Origin: CAYYWP01 sp050176585
Lineage (GTDB): Bacteria > Desulfobacterota > Binatia > HRBIN30 > CADEER01
Assembly: GCA_050176585.1 (NCBI GenBank)
Contig: JBFXHX010000047.1
Span: 1 to 24,312, forward strand
DNA length: 24,312 bases
Direction of reading: 5' to 3'
A program made the translations under genes and the position numbers. This document shows positions 17,396-24,312 of the stretch, in pieces. The notes under the pieces were generated by a model, which saw only the letters and a list, made by a program, of their open reading frames with translations, was not told where the DNA came from and did not search any database. The stretch's first letter is position 1, and every line of letters begins with the position of its first letter.

Positions 17396-17804
17396 AACCG
17401 CAACGCGTACGATCACGCCGACGCGGGTGGATTCCGAGACCGAGACCCCGACCGAGACCGAGGGTGCCCACGCCGAGCGAAACGCCGACCGCGAGCGAGA
17501 CACCGACTGCGACGGAGACACCGACCCAGACTCCGACGCTCGACCCGACCGCGACGCCGCCACCGCCGTGCGGCGGAAAGTGCTGCGGCGATTGCGACGG
17601 CGACGGCTTGCGCGGTCCCCAGGACATCACCCGCATCGTCACGATCATGAGCCTCTGCGATGCCTGCGGTGGCGGTGTCGCCCGCATTGCGCCGCCGAGC
17701 CGTTGGGTTGCGACGCGGGCGATCTCGACAACGACGGCTGCCTCACCGCGGCGGAGCTGACGCGCGTCCTCGTCGATTCGGCCAACGCGCCAAGCTGTCC
17801 GTGA
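17396..17804 (+). pseudogene. Thr/Pro-rich linker and dockerin-like C-terminal tail, frameshifted
   Basis: A low-complexity linker of TPT/ETPT repeats (to about 17565) leads to CGDCDGDGLRGPQDITRIVT and, one frame later, CDAGDLDNDGCLTAAELTRV, stopping at 17804. The two DxDxDG loops with helix-like followers resemble dockerin or EF-hand calcium sites at the ends of secreted proteins. Frame changes near 17462 and 17680 break it. The N-terminal body of this secreted protein is absent. The tail follows directly on the patatin remnant, so the two were probably joined by a deletion. Confidence 0.5.
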
Positions 17805-18019
17805 TGTAGGGCGGGGGTTCCAGAGTTCGTGTCGGTTTCTGCGCCGCCCCGTTGGTAGCGGAGCCATCAGAGCCGCGACCAGGGGAGCGGTAGGACGTTT
17901 CCTTGCGCTCGCGGCAATAGGCTCACCGCTCCCTCTGGTCGCGGCACTGAAGTCCTGCTCGTCAACCCGCGAGGCGCGACCGTTGACACCCCCAACTCCG
18001 ACCGCTACCCACACGCGGT

Positions 18020-18694
18020 GTGCGCTTCCCCACCGCATTGGCGTTTCTCTTCCTGACCGCCGCCGCAACCCCGGTCGCGGCCTCCCAGGAGGATTTCCAG
18101 CTCTGGCTGCCGATGACGCTGAACGCGAACTTCAACGACTCGTTCCGCGGCTACTACGAGGTCCAACCGCGCATCGGCCACGACGCTTCCGAGGTGACGC
18201 AGCTCATCCTGCGTACCGCTCTCGACTGGCGCTTCAAGCCGGAGTGGGCGGCCTCGTTTGGGTATGCCTGGACGCCGACGCTCGCGCCCGCCTACACCAA
18301 CGAGAACCGCGTCTACGAGCAGCTTCTCTACGCCGACGACTATGCGTGGGGAAGGCTCACCAGCCGCACGCGCTTCGAGCAGCGCTGGATCGAAGGCGTC
18401 TCCGGCACGGCGTTGCGTTTTCGCACCATGCTGCGCGGTCAGATCCCGTTCACCGAGGACCGCCTCTGGTCGGTCGCCGTCCAGGAAGAGATCTTCTTCA
18501 ATCTCAACTCGCCGTCCGGTGGGCCCGTCGCCGGCTTCGACCAAAACCGCTTCTTCCTCGGCGTGAACCGCAGACTGAGCGACTACGTCAGTATGGACGC
18601 CGGCTATCAGATCCAGTTCGTCGATACCGCCGAGCCCGGTTTCCCCGACCGCGTGAACCACGTTCTGCTGATCCAGTTGTTCCTGCAGATCTAG
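18020..18694 (+). CDS. Putative outer-membrane beta-barrel protein (DUF2490-like)
   Basis: A 224-residue product with a signal peptide (ALAFLFLTAAATPVAA, cleavage before SQEDFQLWLP). Alternating short strands follow, rich in Tyr, Arg and Gln (YYEVQPRIGHD, LDWRFKPEWAASFGYAW, SRTRFEQRWIEG, FFLGVNRRLSDYVSMDAGYQ), and the C-terminal residues are LLIQLFLQI, like a terminal barrel strand. This is the layout of the DUF2490 family of Gram-negative outer-membrane proteins, whose cargo is unknown. The start is GTG at 18020 with no clear ribosome site; it is chosen because it gives an ideal signal peptide. The gene is intact although both neighbours are damaged. Confidence 0.65.
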   Translation: MRFPTALAFLFLTAAATPVAASQEDFQLWLPMTLNANFNDSFRGYYEVQPRIGHDASEVTQLILRTALDWRFKPEWAASFGYAWTPTLAPAYTNENRVYEQLLYADDYAWGRLTSRTRFEQRWIEGVSGTALRFRTMLRGQIPFTEDRLWSVAVQEEIFFNLNSPSGGPVAGFDQNRFFLGVNRRLSDYVSMDAGYQIQFVDTAEPGFPDRVNHVLLIQLFLQI

Positions 18695-18756
18695 GCGCCG
18701 CCCGCCTCGGGCGCCGAAGCGTTGGGCCGCATCACCTGCGCGCTACATCGGGGCGC

Positions 18757-19362
18757 ATGAAGATCTACGACTACCCCCAGGCACCGAACCCGCGGTGCGT
18801 GCGCGTGTTCCGCCGAGAAGGGAATCTCGGTGCCGTACGAGCAGGTCGACATCTTCCAGCGCGGCAACCGCAAGCCGCCCTTCCTCGCCAAGAACCCGCT
18901 CGGCGGGATTCCCGTGCTCGAGCTCGACGACGGCACCTGCATCGCCAGTCGATCGCGATCTGCCGCTACTTCGAGGCGCTGCATCCGGAGCCGGCGCTCT
19001 TCGGCAAGAGCGCGCGTGAGCAGGCCCTCGTCGAGATGTGGAACCGCCGCGTCGAGCTCTATCTACTCAACCCGATCGGCATGGTGTGGATCCACGGCAA
19101 CCCGATGACCGCGAAGATCGTCGAGCGGATTCCCGAGAACGTCGAGCCGAGCCGCAAACGCGCCGCGGACTTCTTCACGTTGCTCGACCAGACGCTGGAG
19201 GAGCGCCCCTTCATCGCCGGCGACAGCTACAGCGTTGCGAACATCACCGCGCTGATCACCGTCGACTTCGGCCGCTTCATCGAGGTCACGGCCGCGCCCG
19301 AGCTCGCCAACTTGGCGCGCTGGTACGCCGACGTCTCGGCGCGCCCCAGCGCCAAGGCCTGA
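18757..19362 (+). CDS. Glutathione S-transferase family protein with internal frameshift
   Basis: Cytosolic GST of about 201 residues. MKIYDYPQAPNPRCVRVF starts the thioredoxin-like domain, and SIAICRYFEALHPEP begins the part that leads into the helical domain (WNRRVELYLLNPIGMVWIHG, FIAGDSYSVANITALITVDF). Between about 18812 and 18950 the family sequence is found in another frame: KGISVPYEQVDIFQRG and FLAKNPLGGIPVLELDDGTC. A first indel shifts the frame and a second restores it, with no stop codon in between. The gene can therefore be translated to full length, but with roughly 45 scrambled residues where the glutathione-binding VPVLE-type loop should be. Either an assembly error or an inactive enzyme. 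Confidence 0.75.
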   Translation: MKIYDYPQAPNPRCVRVFRREGNLGAVRAGRHLPARQPQAALPRQEPARRDSRARARRRHLHRQSIAICRYFEALHPEPALFGKSAREQALVEMWNRRVELYLLNPIGMVWIHGNPMTAKIVERIPENVEPSRKRAADFFTLLDQTLEERPFIAGDSYSVANITALITVDFGRFIEVTAAPELANLARWYADVSARPSAKA

Positions 19363-19965
19363 GAACGCATTGCAGGCAATGGCCGGGTGCCCGGTGGGAG
19401 ATACTTGGCTCGGAGCACTTGGGATGGTTCTGCTAGCTGGCGCCGACCTTCTGACACTTCGCAGCAGGAGACGCAGAGACTCCAGTTTGTCCGATAGCTT
19501 TCGAGCGTAACGCAGGGCCTCGCCGTAGAGGTCGCTCAAGAGGGGAGAGTCGACACGGTGTGGACAATTCGTGCCCGCTGGCCGGTATCGATCCGGTTGA
19601 TGGCGGCCGCCGCTTCCAGGGCATCGTGGATATCGACGGCCGAGCTTCAGCAACCTGGTCCAGTCCTCTGCACCGTAGAGTACCGCACCCCCCTGGAGCG
19701 CGAGAATTTGGCGAGGGCTTCACGAAGCTCGAACGCAGCAGTTGCCGACGCCATCAGGTTCCTGGCTCTGGTCAAATGGAGAAGGTCGCGACATCGGCTA
19801 CAGAGTCGTTCGATCGACGTCACGGCGGCGACATCGGCGATTCGATCGCGGGCGTCACGTGCGCATCTTCGGCGGCTTCCGCGGCTACGAACAGAGCCGG
19901 GATGCCTACCACGGCTTCGGCTATCGCGCCGAGGAGCTCGTCGATCGCGGCGCTGGTAGTCCCGC
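19363..19965 (-). other. Possible decayed minus-strand gene, not recognised
   Basis: No intact gene. On the minus strand, reading downstream of the FBP aldolase/phosphatase, several helix-like pieces lie in different frames: SAAIDELLGAIAEAVVGIPA near 19950-19890, NLMASATAAFELREALAKFS near 19745, and YGEALRYARKLSDKLESLRL near 19530-19470. Together they look like one frameshifted alpha-helical protein, but I cannot name it. Forward frames here are shadows. Confidence 0.3.
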
Positions 19966-21087
19966 TCACGCCACCGCGGCGGCGCATTCCTCGCGCACCA
20001 CGAAGCGCGGCTCGAGGCGGGCTAGCTTGTCGGTCACCCCCGTATACTCGAGCTCAGACATGGGCAACATCGCCGCACCTGTGAAGCCCTGCCGGCGCAT
20101 GTCGATCGCCTTACGCGCTACGTGGGAGCGCACCTCGTCCCAGAACGGATGGGCGAAGGCATCGCTCGCCTCCGTCAACTTCCCCTTGTGCACGCAGAAC
20201 GCCGCGCAGGAGACGAGTGGCGGACCGTCGAAGTACGAGGTCGGGGAGTTCAGTCGTACGGGCATCAGCGGCATGTTGTGCGAACCGCGCATGCCGCCGG
20301 CGACGAAATGGCCGATCGCGAACGGCGCCAGCACCTCCCCCGTGGCGGGGAAGTGCATCTGCGTGCGCACCAGCATCACCGGATCGTCCTTGCCCGTGTA
20401 CTTGCCAGCGATATTGTGCAGGCGCGAGGTCGCTACAGCTGCTGCTTGCTGGCCGCTCGCCCGTGACCAGATCGATTCCACCACGAACCGCTCTGGATCG
20501 CGCAGCAGCGCTGCCAGGTCGTAGATCTCTTCCGGCGTATGCAGCTCGATGACGCGGTCGCCCGCCGTGTGGCTCACGTCCATCACCACCCACCGAAAGC
20601 CCTGGCTGATAGCCGGCGAGAGGATCAAACCCGGACACGTCATCACATCGGCAAAAGCGAGAAACAGCGGCAGATTGAAGGCGCCCGGATCGGTCTTGTC
20701 CGCAGCGAAAAAGAGGAAGGGTTCGTTGGGGCGCTCGTCGATCTCCATCTCCGCCACGGCTGGCCCCATCCCGGTTACATTGCCGGCGAACGATTCCTTC
20801 AGGAGGTCCTGTCCGGCCCCGTAGAGTCCCTGCTCCTTCGCCACCGCCGTGCCCGCCACGAACGCATCCCACGCCAGCTTGTGAATCCGCGGGTTGCGGA
20901 CACCGTGAGCGTGGGTCATGAGGATGGCCACATCGTCGCCCGTATGACTGATATAATGGTCGTCGATGGCGCTAGCCCCATCGGTTACAACCTCCGCCAC
21001 GCGGTGCACCAAGCGGCGTGACGGCACCATATGCCCGCCAATCGACCCAATATCCGCCTTGATCACGCTGATCGTCGTCTTGGACAT
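19966..21087 (-). CDS. Fructose-1,6-bisphosphate aldolase/phosphatase (class V FBPase)
   Basis: Bifunctional enzyme of the archaeal/thermophile type. It condenses glyceraldehyde 3-phosphate and dihydroxyacetone phosphate and removes the 1-phosphate, giving fructose 6-phosphate, a one-way gluconeogenic step. The 373-residue product matches the family throughout. It has TISVIKADIGSIGGH at the N-terminus, SHTGDDVAILMTH (metal-binding Asp pair), YGAGQDLLKESFAGNV, ADKTDPGAFNLPLF, and AGKYTGKDDPVM. Tyr230 and Lys233 in the last correspond to the aldolase Tyr and Schiff-base Lys. MRGSHNMPLMPV follows. The start ATG at 21087 is chosen for its AGGAGGTG site five bases away; a longer frame reaches 21114. 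It lies 34 bp after a DUF2267 gene and shares its presumed sigma54 promoter. This enzyme is uncommon in mesophilic bacteria. Confidence 0.93.
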   Translation of the reverse strand: MSKTTISVIKADIGSIGGHMVPSRRLVHRVAEVVTDGASAIDDHYISHTGDDVAILMTHAHGVRNPRIHKLAWDAFVAGTAVAKEQGLYGAGQDLLKESFAGNVTGMGPAVAEMEIDERPNEPFLFFAADKTDPGAFNLPLFLAFADVMTCPGLILSPAISQGFRWVVMDVSHTAGDRVIELHTPEEIYDLAALLRDPERFVVESIWSRASGQQAAAVATSRLHNIAGKYTGKDDPVMLVRTQMHFPATGEVLAPFAIGHFVAGGMRGSHNMPLMPVRLNSPTSYFDGPPLVSCAAFCVHKGKLTEASDAFAHPFWDEVRSHVARKAIDMRRQGFTGAAMLPMSELEYTGVTDKLARLEPRFVVREECAAAVA

Positions 21088-21121
21088 AAACACCTCCTGA
21101 CGGTTCGTCTCCAACGGCCCC

Positions 21122-21568
21122 TCAACTGCTCGGATGCATTCCGTGTACCGGCCACAGCTCCCTCACATCGGGTGGGAGCATCGCGACCACATGCCGTACC
21201 TCACCGGGGCTGACATGTCGGGAAAGTACGGCCAGCACCGCGCGCGCCAGCACTTCCGGGTGGAGCCGCTCCGGCCCAGGAAACTGATGCCGAATCGCGT
21301 CGAGGAACTCCGCTTTGTGCGTCTTGGCGGGTTTTCCGCTCGGCGACCACCCTTCGTAGTAAAGCCCGCGGATCAACATCGGGAGCTGCGCACCTAATTG
21401 TACTGCCTCTTCCACGGTGAGCCGATCACGGACGGCGTGGAGCACCGCACGCAGCGCACCGTAAGCGAGATGCTGGTCGTCGGCGCCAACCGCTTTCATG
21501 ATTTCCTTGAGCCACTCGTGGGTCTTCCGAACGGTCGTCTCCAACCCAGCCAACTCGGTGCGGTGCAT
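21122..21568 (-). CDS. DUF2267 domain protein, second copy
   Basis: A 148-residue helical protein of the DUF2267 family. ALRAVLHAVRDRLTVEEAVQ with LGAQLPMLIRGLYYEGW forms the first half. AVLAVLSRHVSPGEVRHVVA with MLPPDVRELWPV forms the second. The function of the family is unknown. The start ATG at 21568 is chosen for AGGAGG at 21577-21582, eight bases upstream; the frame runs to 21697 without a better site. It is the first gene of a two-gene minus-strand operon with FBP aldolase/phosphatase. A -24/-12 element ends 27 bases before the ATG, so the transcript leader would be about 15 bases. It is divergent enough from the copy at 15381 that the two are likely old paralogues. Confidence 0.82.
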   Translation of the reverse strand: MHRTELAGLETTVRKTHEWLKEIMKAVGADDQHLAYGALRAVLHAVRDRLTVEEAVQLGAQLPMLIRGLYYEGWSPSGKPAKTHKAEFLDAIRHQFPGPERLHPEVLARAVLAVLSRHVSPGEVRHVVAMLPPDVRELWPVHGMHPSS

Positions 21569-21594
21569 TCGCTGTGCCTCCTGGGTCTTGGCTC

Positions 21595-21610
21595 TCCAAG
21601 TTCGGTGCCA
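21595..21610 (-). promoter_or_regulatory. Putative sigma54 promoter of DUF2267-FBP aldolase/phosphatase
   Basis: Read on the minus strand from 21610: TGGCACC-GAAC-TTGGA. The -24 block is complete but for its last base, and spacing is exact. The -12 block has GG in place of GC, the same variation as in the promoter at 7388. The inferred start is near 21584, just before the ribosome site. Confidence 0.5.
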
Positions 21611-21648
21611 GGTGGCGATAGGCGCATCGGCGTCTGTGCCGAGACGCG

Positions 21649-21668
21649 TTTTCTCACCAGCGCGAAAG
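21649..21668. promoter_or_regulatory. Putative activator-binding dyad, copy 5
   Basis: TTTTCTCACCAGCGCGAAAG matches 11 of the 14 fixed dyad positions, and the inner symmetric core TTTC-n-CA-n4-.G-n-GAAA is kept. Its centre is about 75 bp upstream of the minus-strand start inferred from the element at 21595-21610, the same distance as for the ppsA and 14218 sites. Confidence 0.5.
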
Positions 21669-21766
21669 GGTTGCGGCAGGAGCGGGATGAAGTCCACCGG
21701 GCGCGCTCAAAGCCGGGGCCGATCCCCACGAGCGCTCATGCACGCCGGTCCCGCGCAGATTGTCGT

Positions 21767-22925
21767 TTAGGCGCGCGGAAGCACCAGAAAGCCGTCCGGC
21801 TCGAGGCTCGTCGCCAGCATCACCTCGTTGATGTTCGCGTGCTCGAGCCAGGTACCCACCCCCCGATGCTCCGGCAGTAACCAGAACGCCTCGATCTGCG
21901 CACGCAGCGATGCAAAGCGTGAGAGCTCGCTGAGGTTCCCCGCCGGGCCGCCGATGCCCTGGTCCGGCGCCGTTCGTCCCCGAGCGTGGCGAGCCCGATC
22001 TCCAAGCCGAGCTCGCGAAAGGGGAAACGGCGTGATGCAGGCAGCCGGAGAACGGGTTCATTCGCATACTGCCGCCGGCCGGCGAGCGCCGCGTCGTGCA
22101 GCAGCCCAGTCAGGCCAAAGCTCCGGGTGCCCTGCCGCTCGAGCTGTGCGAGGCGATACGCGTCCACCAGCAGGCCACCGATTCCGAGCGCGTCGGCGTG
22201 GCGAGCCCTCTCGGATCGATCATGGCCGCGAAGTCCGCGCTCGCGCCCACGAGACTCGGTCTGGTTCCAGCCGCGGTCGCCTCTAACTGTGCGTAGGTCA
22301 CGAGCCCATCGAGCGGGTCGTGCTGTCCCATGGAAGTGACCAGTGGACGCGACAGGTCGATGCTGAGCTTCAATACATTTTGCTTGGGGCCGCCGCGCCG
22401 CGGCGCATACGTGAACGCGCGCTGCGCCGCCTGCGCCAGCTCGCGAGCCCAGCCAGTGAACAACGGCTGTTTACTCGAGCGCGAGATCTGGTCGCGCGTG
22501 CATCCAGTTGGTGAGGTAGTGGAAGTATTGACCATCGCGATCCCATTCGAGCCGCTCGTCCACAGGCTCGCCGGCATCCCGTTCAGGCAGCGGCTTGCCG
22601 ATCCGAAGCCCACCCGAGGTGGGGTGCGCTTCGCCCTGTGCGCTAGGCAGCCCGCTGATCCACGGTGCGGCGATCGTCGGCGCGATGGCGACCGAGCACG
22701 TGATGCACCTGGTCGACCAGTTGCGGCGCCAAATCGGAGTAGCGCGCCTCGCCGGTCGCGCGCGCGAGGCCGAGAAAGTTGCACACCGCGAACGCGTCCG
22801 TCCACAGATACCGCTGCGACGGGCGCGGGGAGGTCATCCCGTCCGCTCCGCGAACCGGATCATCAACTCCAATGCTTGCTGCCTGCGCGCCCGCTCTCCG
22901 CCTTCGGTACTCACGGCGACTGAAA
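21767..22925 (-). pseudogene. Conserved protein of unknown function, heavily frameshifted
   Basis: A conserved protein can be followed in minus-strand fragments: ARRQQALELMIRFAERTG (about 22885), RYLWTDAFAVCNFLGLARAT and LVDQVHHVLGRHRADD (22810-22670), the GWARELAQAAQRAFTY part, LSIDLSRPLVTSMGQHDPLD (about 22350), LVDAYRLAQLERQGTRS (about 22160), and SRFASLRAQIEAFWLLPEHR with DGFLVLPRA before the stop at 21767. At least five frame changes are needed. The repeated helical, Trp/His-rich pattern suggests an alpha/alpha-barrel protein of the six-hairpin glycosidase kind; this is a guess from pattern alone. The gene is not functional as written. Confidence 0.55.
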
Positions 22926-23374
22926 CGCCGTCCGCTGCGGACGTGTCCTCCTCAGCTCGCTGGCGTGGAAAACGGCCCCACCCGAGCGCACCGTCTCTTA
23001 CCAGCCCAGCCGTTCTGCGGTCGAGATTGCAACCGCAAGCTCGTCTTGGCCTCTGCGCCGAGAGGCTCCTCAGGTTCGCCGCCGCCCCGGCCGACGCGAT
23101 CAAGGGGCTCCCTTTTCGCAGCCGATGTCGCCACTCGGCCGGCGCGCTTCAGCCCTCGTGCGCTGCCCGGGCGACCACCGGATTCGCTGTGGCGTGGCTG
23201 CCTGCGCGAGTTCGAGAGCCGCGCTTGTGGTGGTATCGCGTTCGCGGTGCGTGTGCTTCGATCGCGGCCGGCACAAGACCCGCGTAGCGGCGTTGCGCCG
23301 GGATTCGCGTGGAGGTGACAGAAGGGAATGTGTCGCAACTCGTCCGATGCCGCTACACGCGAGAGAGGGAAGCC
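22926..23374. other. Intergenic stretch upstream of the cation exchanger
   Basis: No frame here looks like a known protein. The long forward and reverse frames across it are Arg-rich shadows or run-ons from neighbouring pieces. A GG-n10-GC match, CGGCACA-AGAC-CCGCG at 23269-23284, has the right spacing but lacks the TT of the -12 box and has no dyad near it, so it is not called a promoter. Confidence 0.35.
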
Positions 23375-24312
23375 ATGACCTGGTTTGCGTTTCTCGGCAC
23401 GGCACTCGTCATCGTGTTCGCCGGCGCGCGCCTCGCCCGCTACGGAGACATACTGGGCGAGAAGATCGGCCTCGGGCGCAGTTGGATTGGCGTCGTGCTG
23501 CTCGCCACCACTACGAGCTTGCCCGAGCTCTTCACGGGTTTCAGTGCCGTCACACTGTCCGGCGCCCCGGACATCGCCGTTGGCGACGTGCTCGGGAGCT
23601 GCATGTTCAATCTGCTGATTCTCTCGTTGATGGATGCCGTCCAACCCGAACCGATCAGTGCGCGTGCCCACCAGGGGCACGCGTTGTCCATTGGATTCGG
23701 TCTCGTACTGGTGGGCATCGCGGGTCTCGGCCTGCTCGGCGGCGCACGCATCCCAGCTGTAGGCGCGGTGGGCATGTACACGCCGATACTCATCGCATTG
23801 TACCTGGTGGCCATGCGGCTCATCTTCGCGTACGAGCGGCAGCGCCGAGCGAAAGAGACCGCAGAGGTCGCACAGGAGCTCCTGTATGCACACATCCCGT
23901 TTCGCGCGGCAGTTCTGCACTACGCCGGCGCGGCGGTGGTAGTCATCGCGGCCGCGCTGTGGTTACCGCAACTCGGCGCCGAGATCGCTCGCGAGACGGG
24001 TCTCGGGCAGGCCTTCGTGGGTAGCCTGTTCATCGCCATCACAACGTCGCTGCCCGAGATCACCGTGTCGCTGACTGCGGTGCGGATCGGAGCGCTCGAT
24101 CTCGGCATCGCCAACGTCCTCGGCAGCAACCTTTTCAACCTACTCATTCTCGCGCTGGACGACCTGTTCTATCATCAAGGTCCACTGTTGGCGGCCGTGG
24201 ACGACGTGCATAACGTGTCGGTCCTTGCAGTAGTCATCATGAATGCGTTGTTTCTCGTCGGGCTGACCTACAAGGCGCTGCACAAACGGTTCATCGTGGC
24301 ATGGGACACGGG
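23375..24312 (+). CDS. Na+/Ca2+ or cation/H+ exchanger (CaCA superfamily), partial
   Basis: Integral membrane antiporter cut off by the window end after 312 codons. Both alpha repeats that form the ion path are present: TSLPELFTGFSAVTLSG with GDVLGSCMFNLLIL in the N-terminal half, and TSLPEITVSLTAVRIG with NVLGSNLFNLLILA in the C-terminal half. Acidic residues in the two SLPE motifs bind the cation in this family. Hydrophobic segments alternate along the product (for example WIGVVLLATTT, SIGFGLVLVGIAGLGLLGG, YAGAAVVVIAAALWL). A charged loop (YERQRRAKETAEVAQE) separates the halves. The start ATG at 23375 follows GAGAGAGGGA. The ion cannot be told from sequence. No link to the other genes is evident. 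Confidence 0.87.
   Translation, partial: MTWFAFLGTALVIVFAGARLARYGDILGEKIGLGRSWIGVVLLATTTSLPELFTGFSAVTLSGAPDIAVGDVLGSCMFNLLILSLMDAVQPEPISARAHQGHALSIGFGLVLVGIAGLGLLGGARIPAVGAVGMYTPILIALYLVAMRLIFAYERQRRAKETAEVAQELLYAHIPFRAAVLHYAGAAVVVIAAALWLPQLGAEIARETGLGQAFVGSLFIAITTSLPEITVSLTAVRIGALDLGIANVLGSNLFNLLILALDDLFYHQGPLLAAVDDVHNVSVLAVVIMNALFLVGLTYKALHKRFIVAWDT

Noticed and set aside
16571..17563. 330-codon minus-strand frame with Ser/Val/Gly repeats
   Set aside because: Repeats are the reverse reading of the Thr/Pro/Glu-coding repeats; the recognisable patatin and dockerin-like pieces are on the plus strand.
23269..23284. Sigma54-like CGGCACA-AGAC-CCGCG before the cation exchanger
   Set aside because: Spacing fits, but the -12 box lacks TT and no dyad lies upstream.

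Overview
The window is high-GC bacterial DNA with densely packed genes. Some tracts are intact and others are full of broken genes. Nothing here fixes the taxon. A Thr/Pro-rich tail ending in dockerin-like Cys/Asp repeats, a DUF2490-like outer-membrane protein, cytochromes c and a group 3b hydrogenase together suggest an uncultured Gram-negative lineage, such as Desulfobacterota or Binatota-like bacteria. That placement is inference.

Layout. 1-5087: a tightly coupled operon for a four-subunit cytosolic group 3b [NiFe]-hydrogenase (hydB, hydG, hydD, hydA), its maturation protease, and a small monoheme cytochrome c. 5088-7300: mostly decayed DNA with one secreted unknown protein, remnants of a metallo-beta-lactamase-like gene and of a Pcm/erythromycin-esterase fusion, and a CBS-domain remnant. 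7417-9302: an intact CBS-pair protein overlapping a sigma54-dependent response regulator. 9727-13317: PEP synthase, split by a frameshift at an ATGA overlap, then a three-heme cytochrome c. 13318-16743: an Hsp20 remnant, a tiny ORF, a broken universal stress protein, a DUF2267 protein and an intact tandem universal stress protein. 16800-19362: a broken patatin, a PT-rich dockerin-like tail, a DUF2490-like protein and a glutathione S-transferase with compensating frameshifts. 19966-21568 (minus strand): a DUF2267 protein followed by an archaeal-type (class V) fructose-1,6-bisphosphate aldolase/phosphatase. 21767-22925 (minus strand): a heavily frameshifted conserved gene. 23375-end: a cation/Ca2+ exchanger running off the window.

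The most interesting signal is regulatory. A 20-bp dyad, GTTTC-n-CA-n4-TG-n-GAAAC, occurs (exactly or degenerate) upstream of the CBS gene, upstream of PEP synthase, upstream of the universal-stress cluster and, on the other strand, upstream of DUF2267-FBP aldolase/phosphatase. In each of these four cases a -24/-12 (sigma54-type) promoter lies downstream of it. In three of the four the dyad centre is about 75 bp from the inferred transcription start. Because a sigma54 activator is encoded in the same island, I infer a local regulon. It would link gluconeogenesis (pyruvate to PEP, triose phosphates to fructose 6-phosphate) with CBS, universal stress and DUF2267 proteins. The hydrogenase promoter lies outside the window, so its membership cannot be judged.
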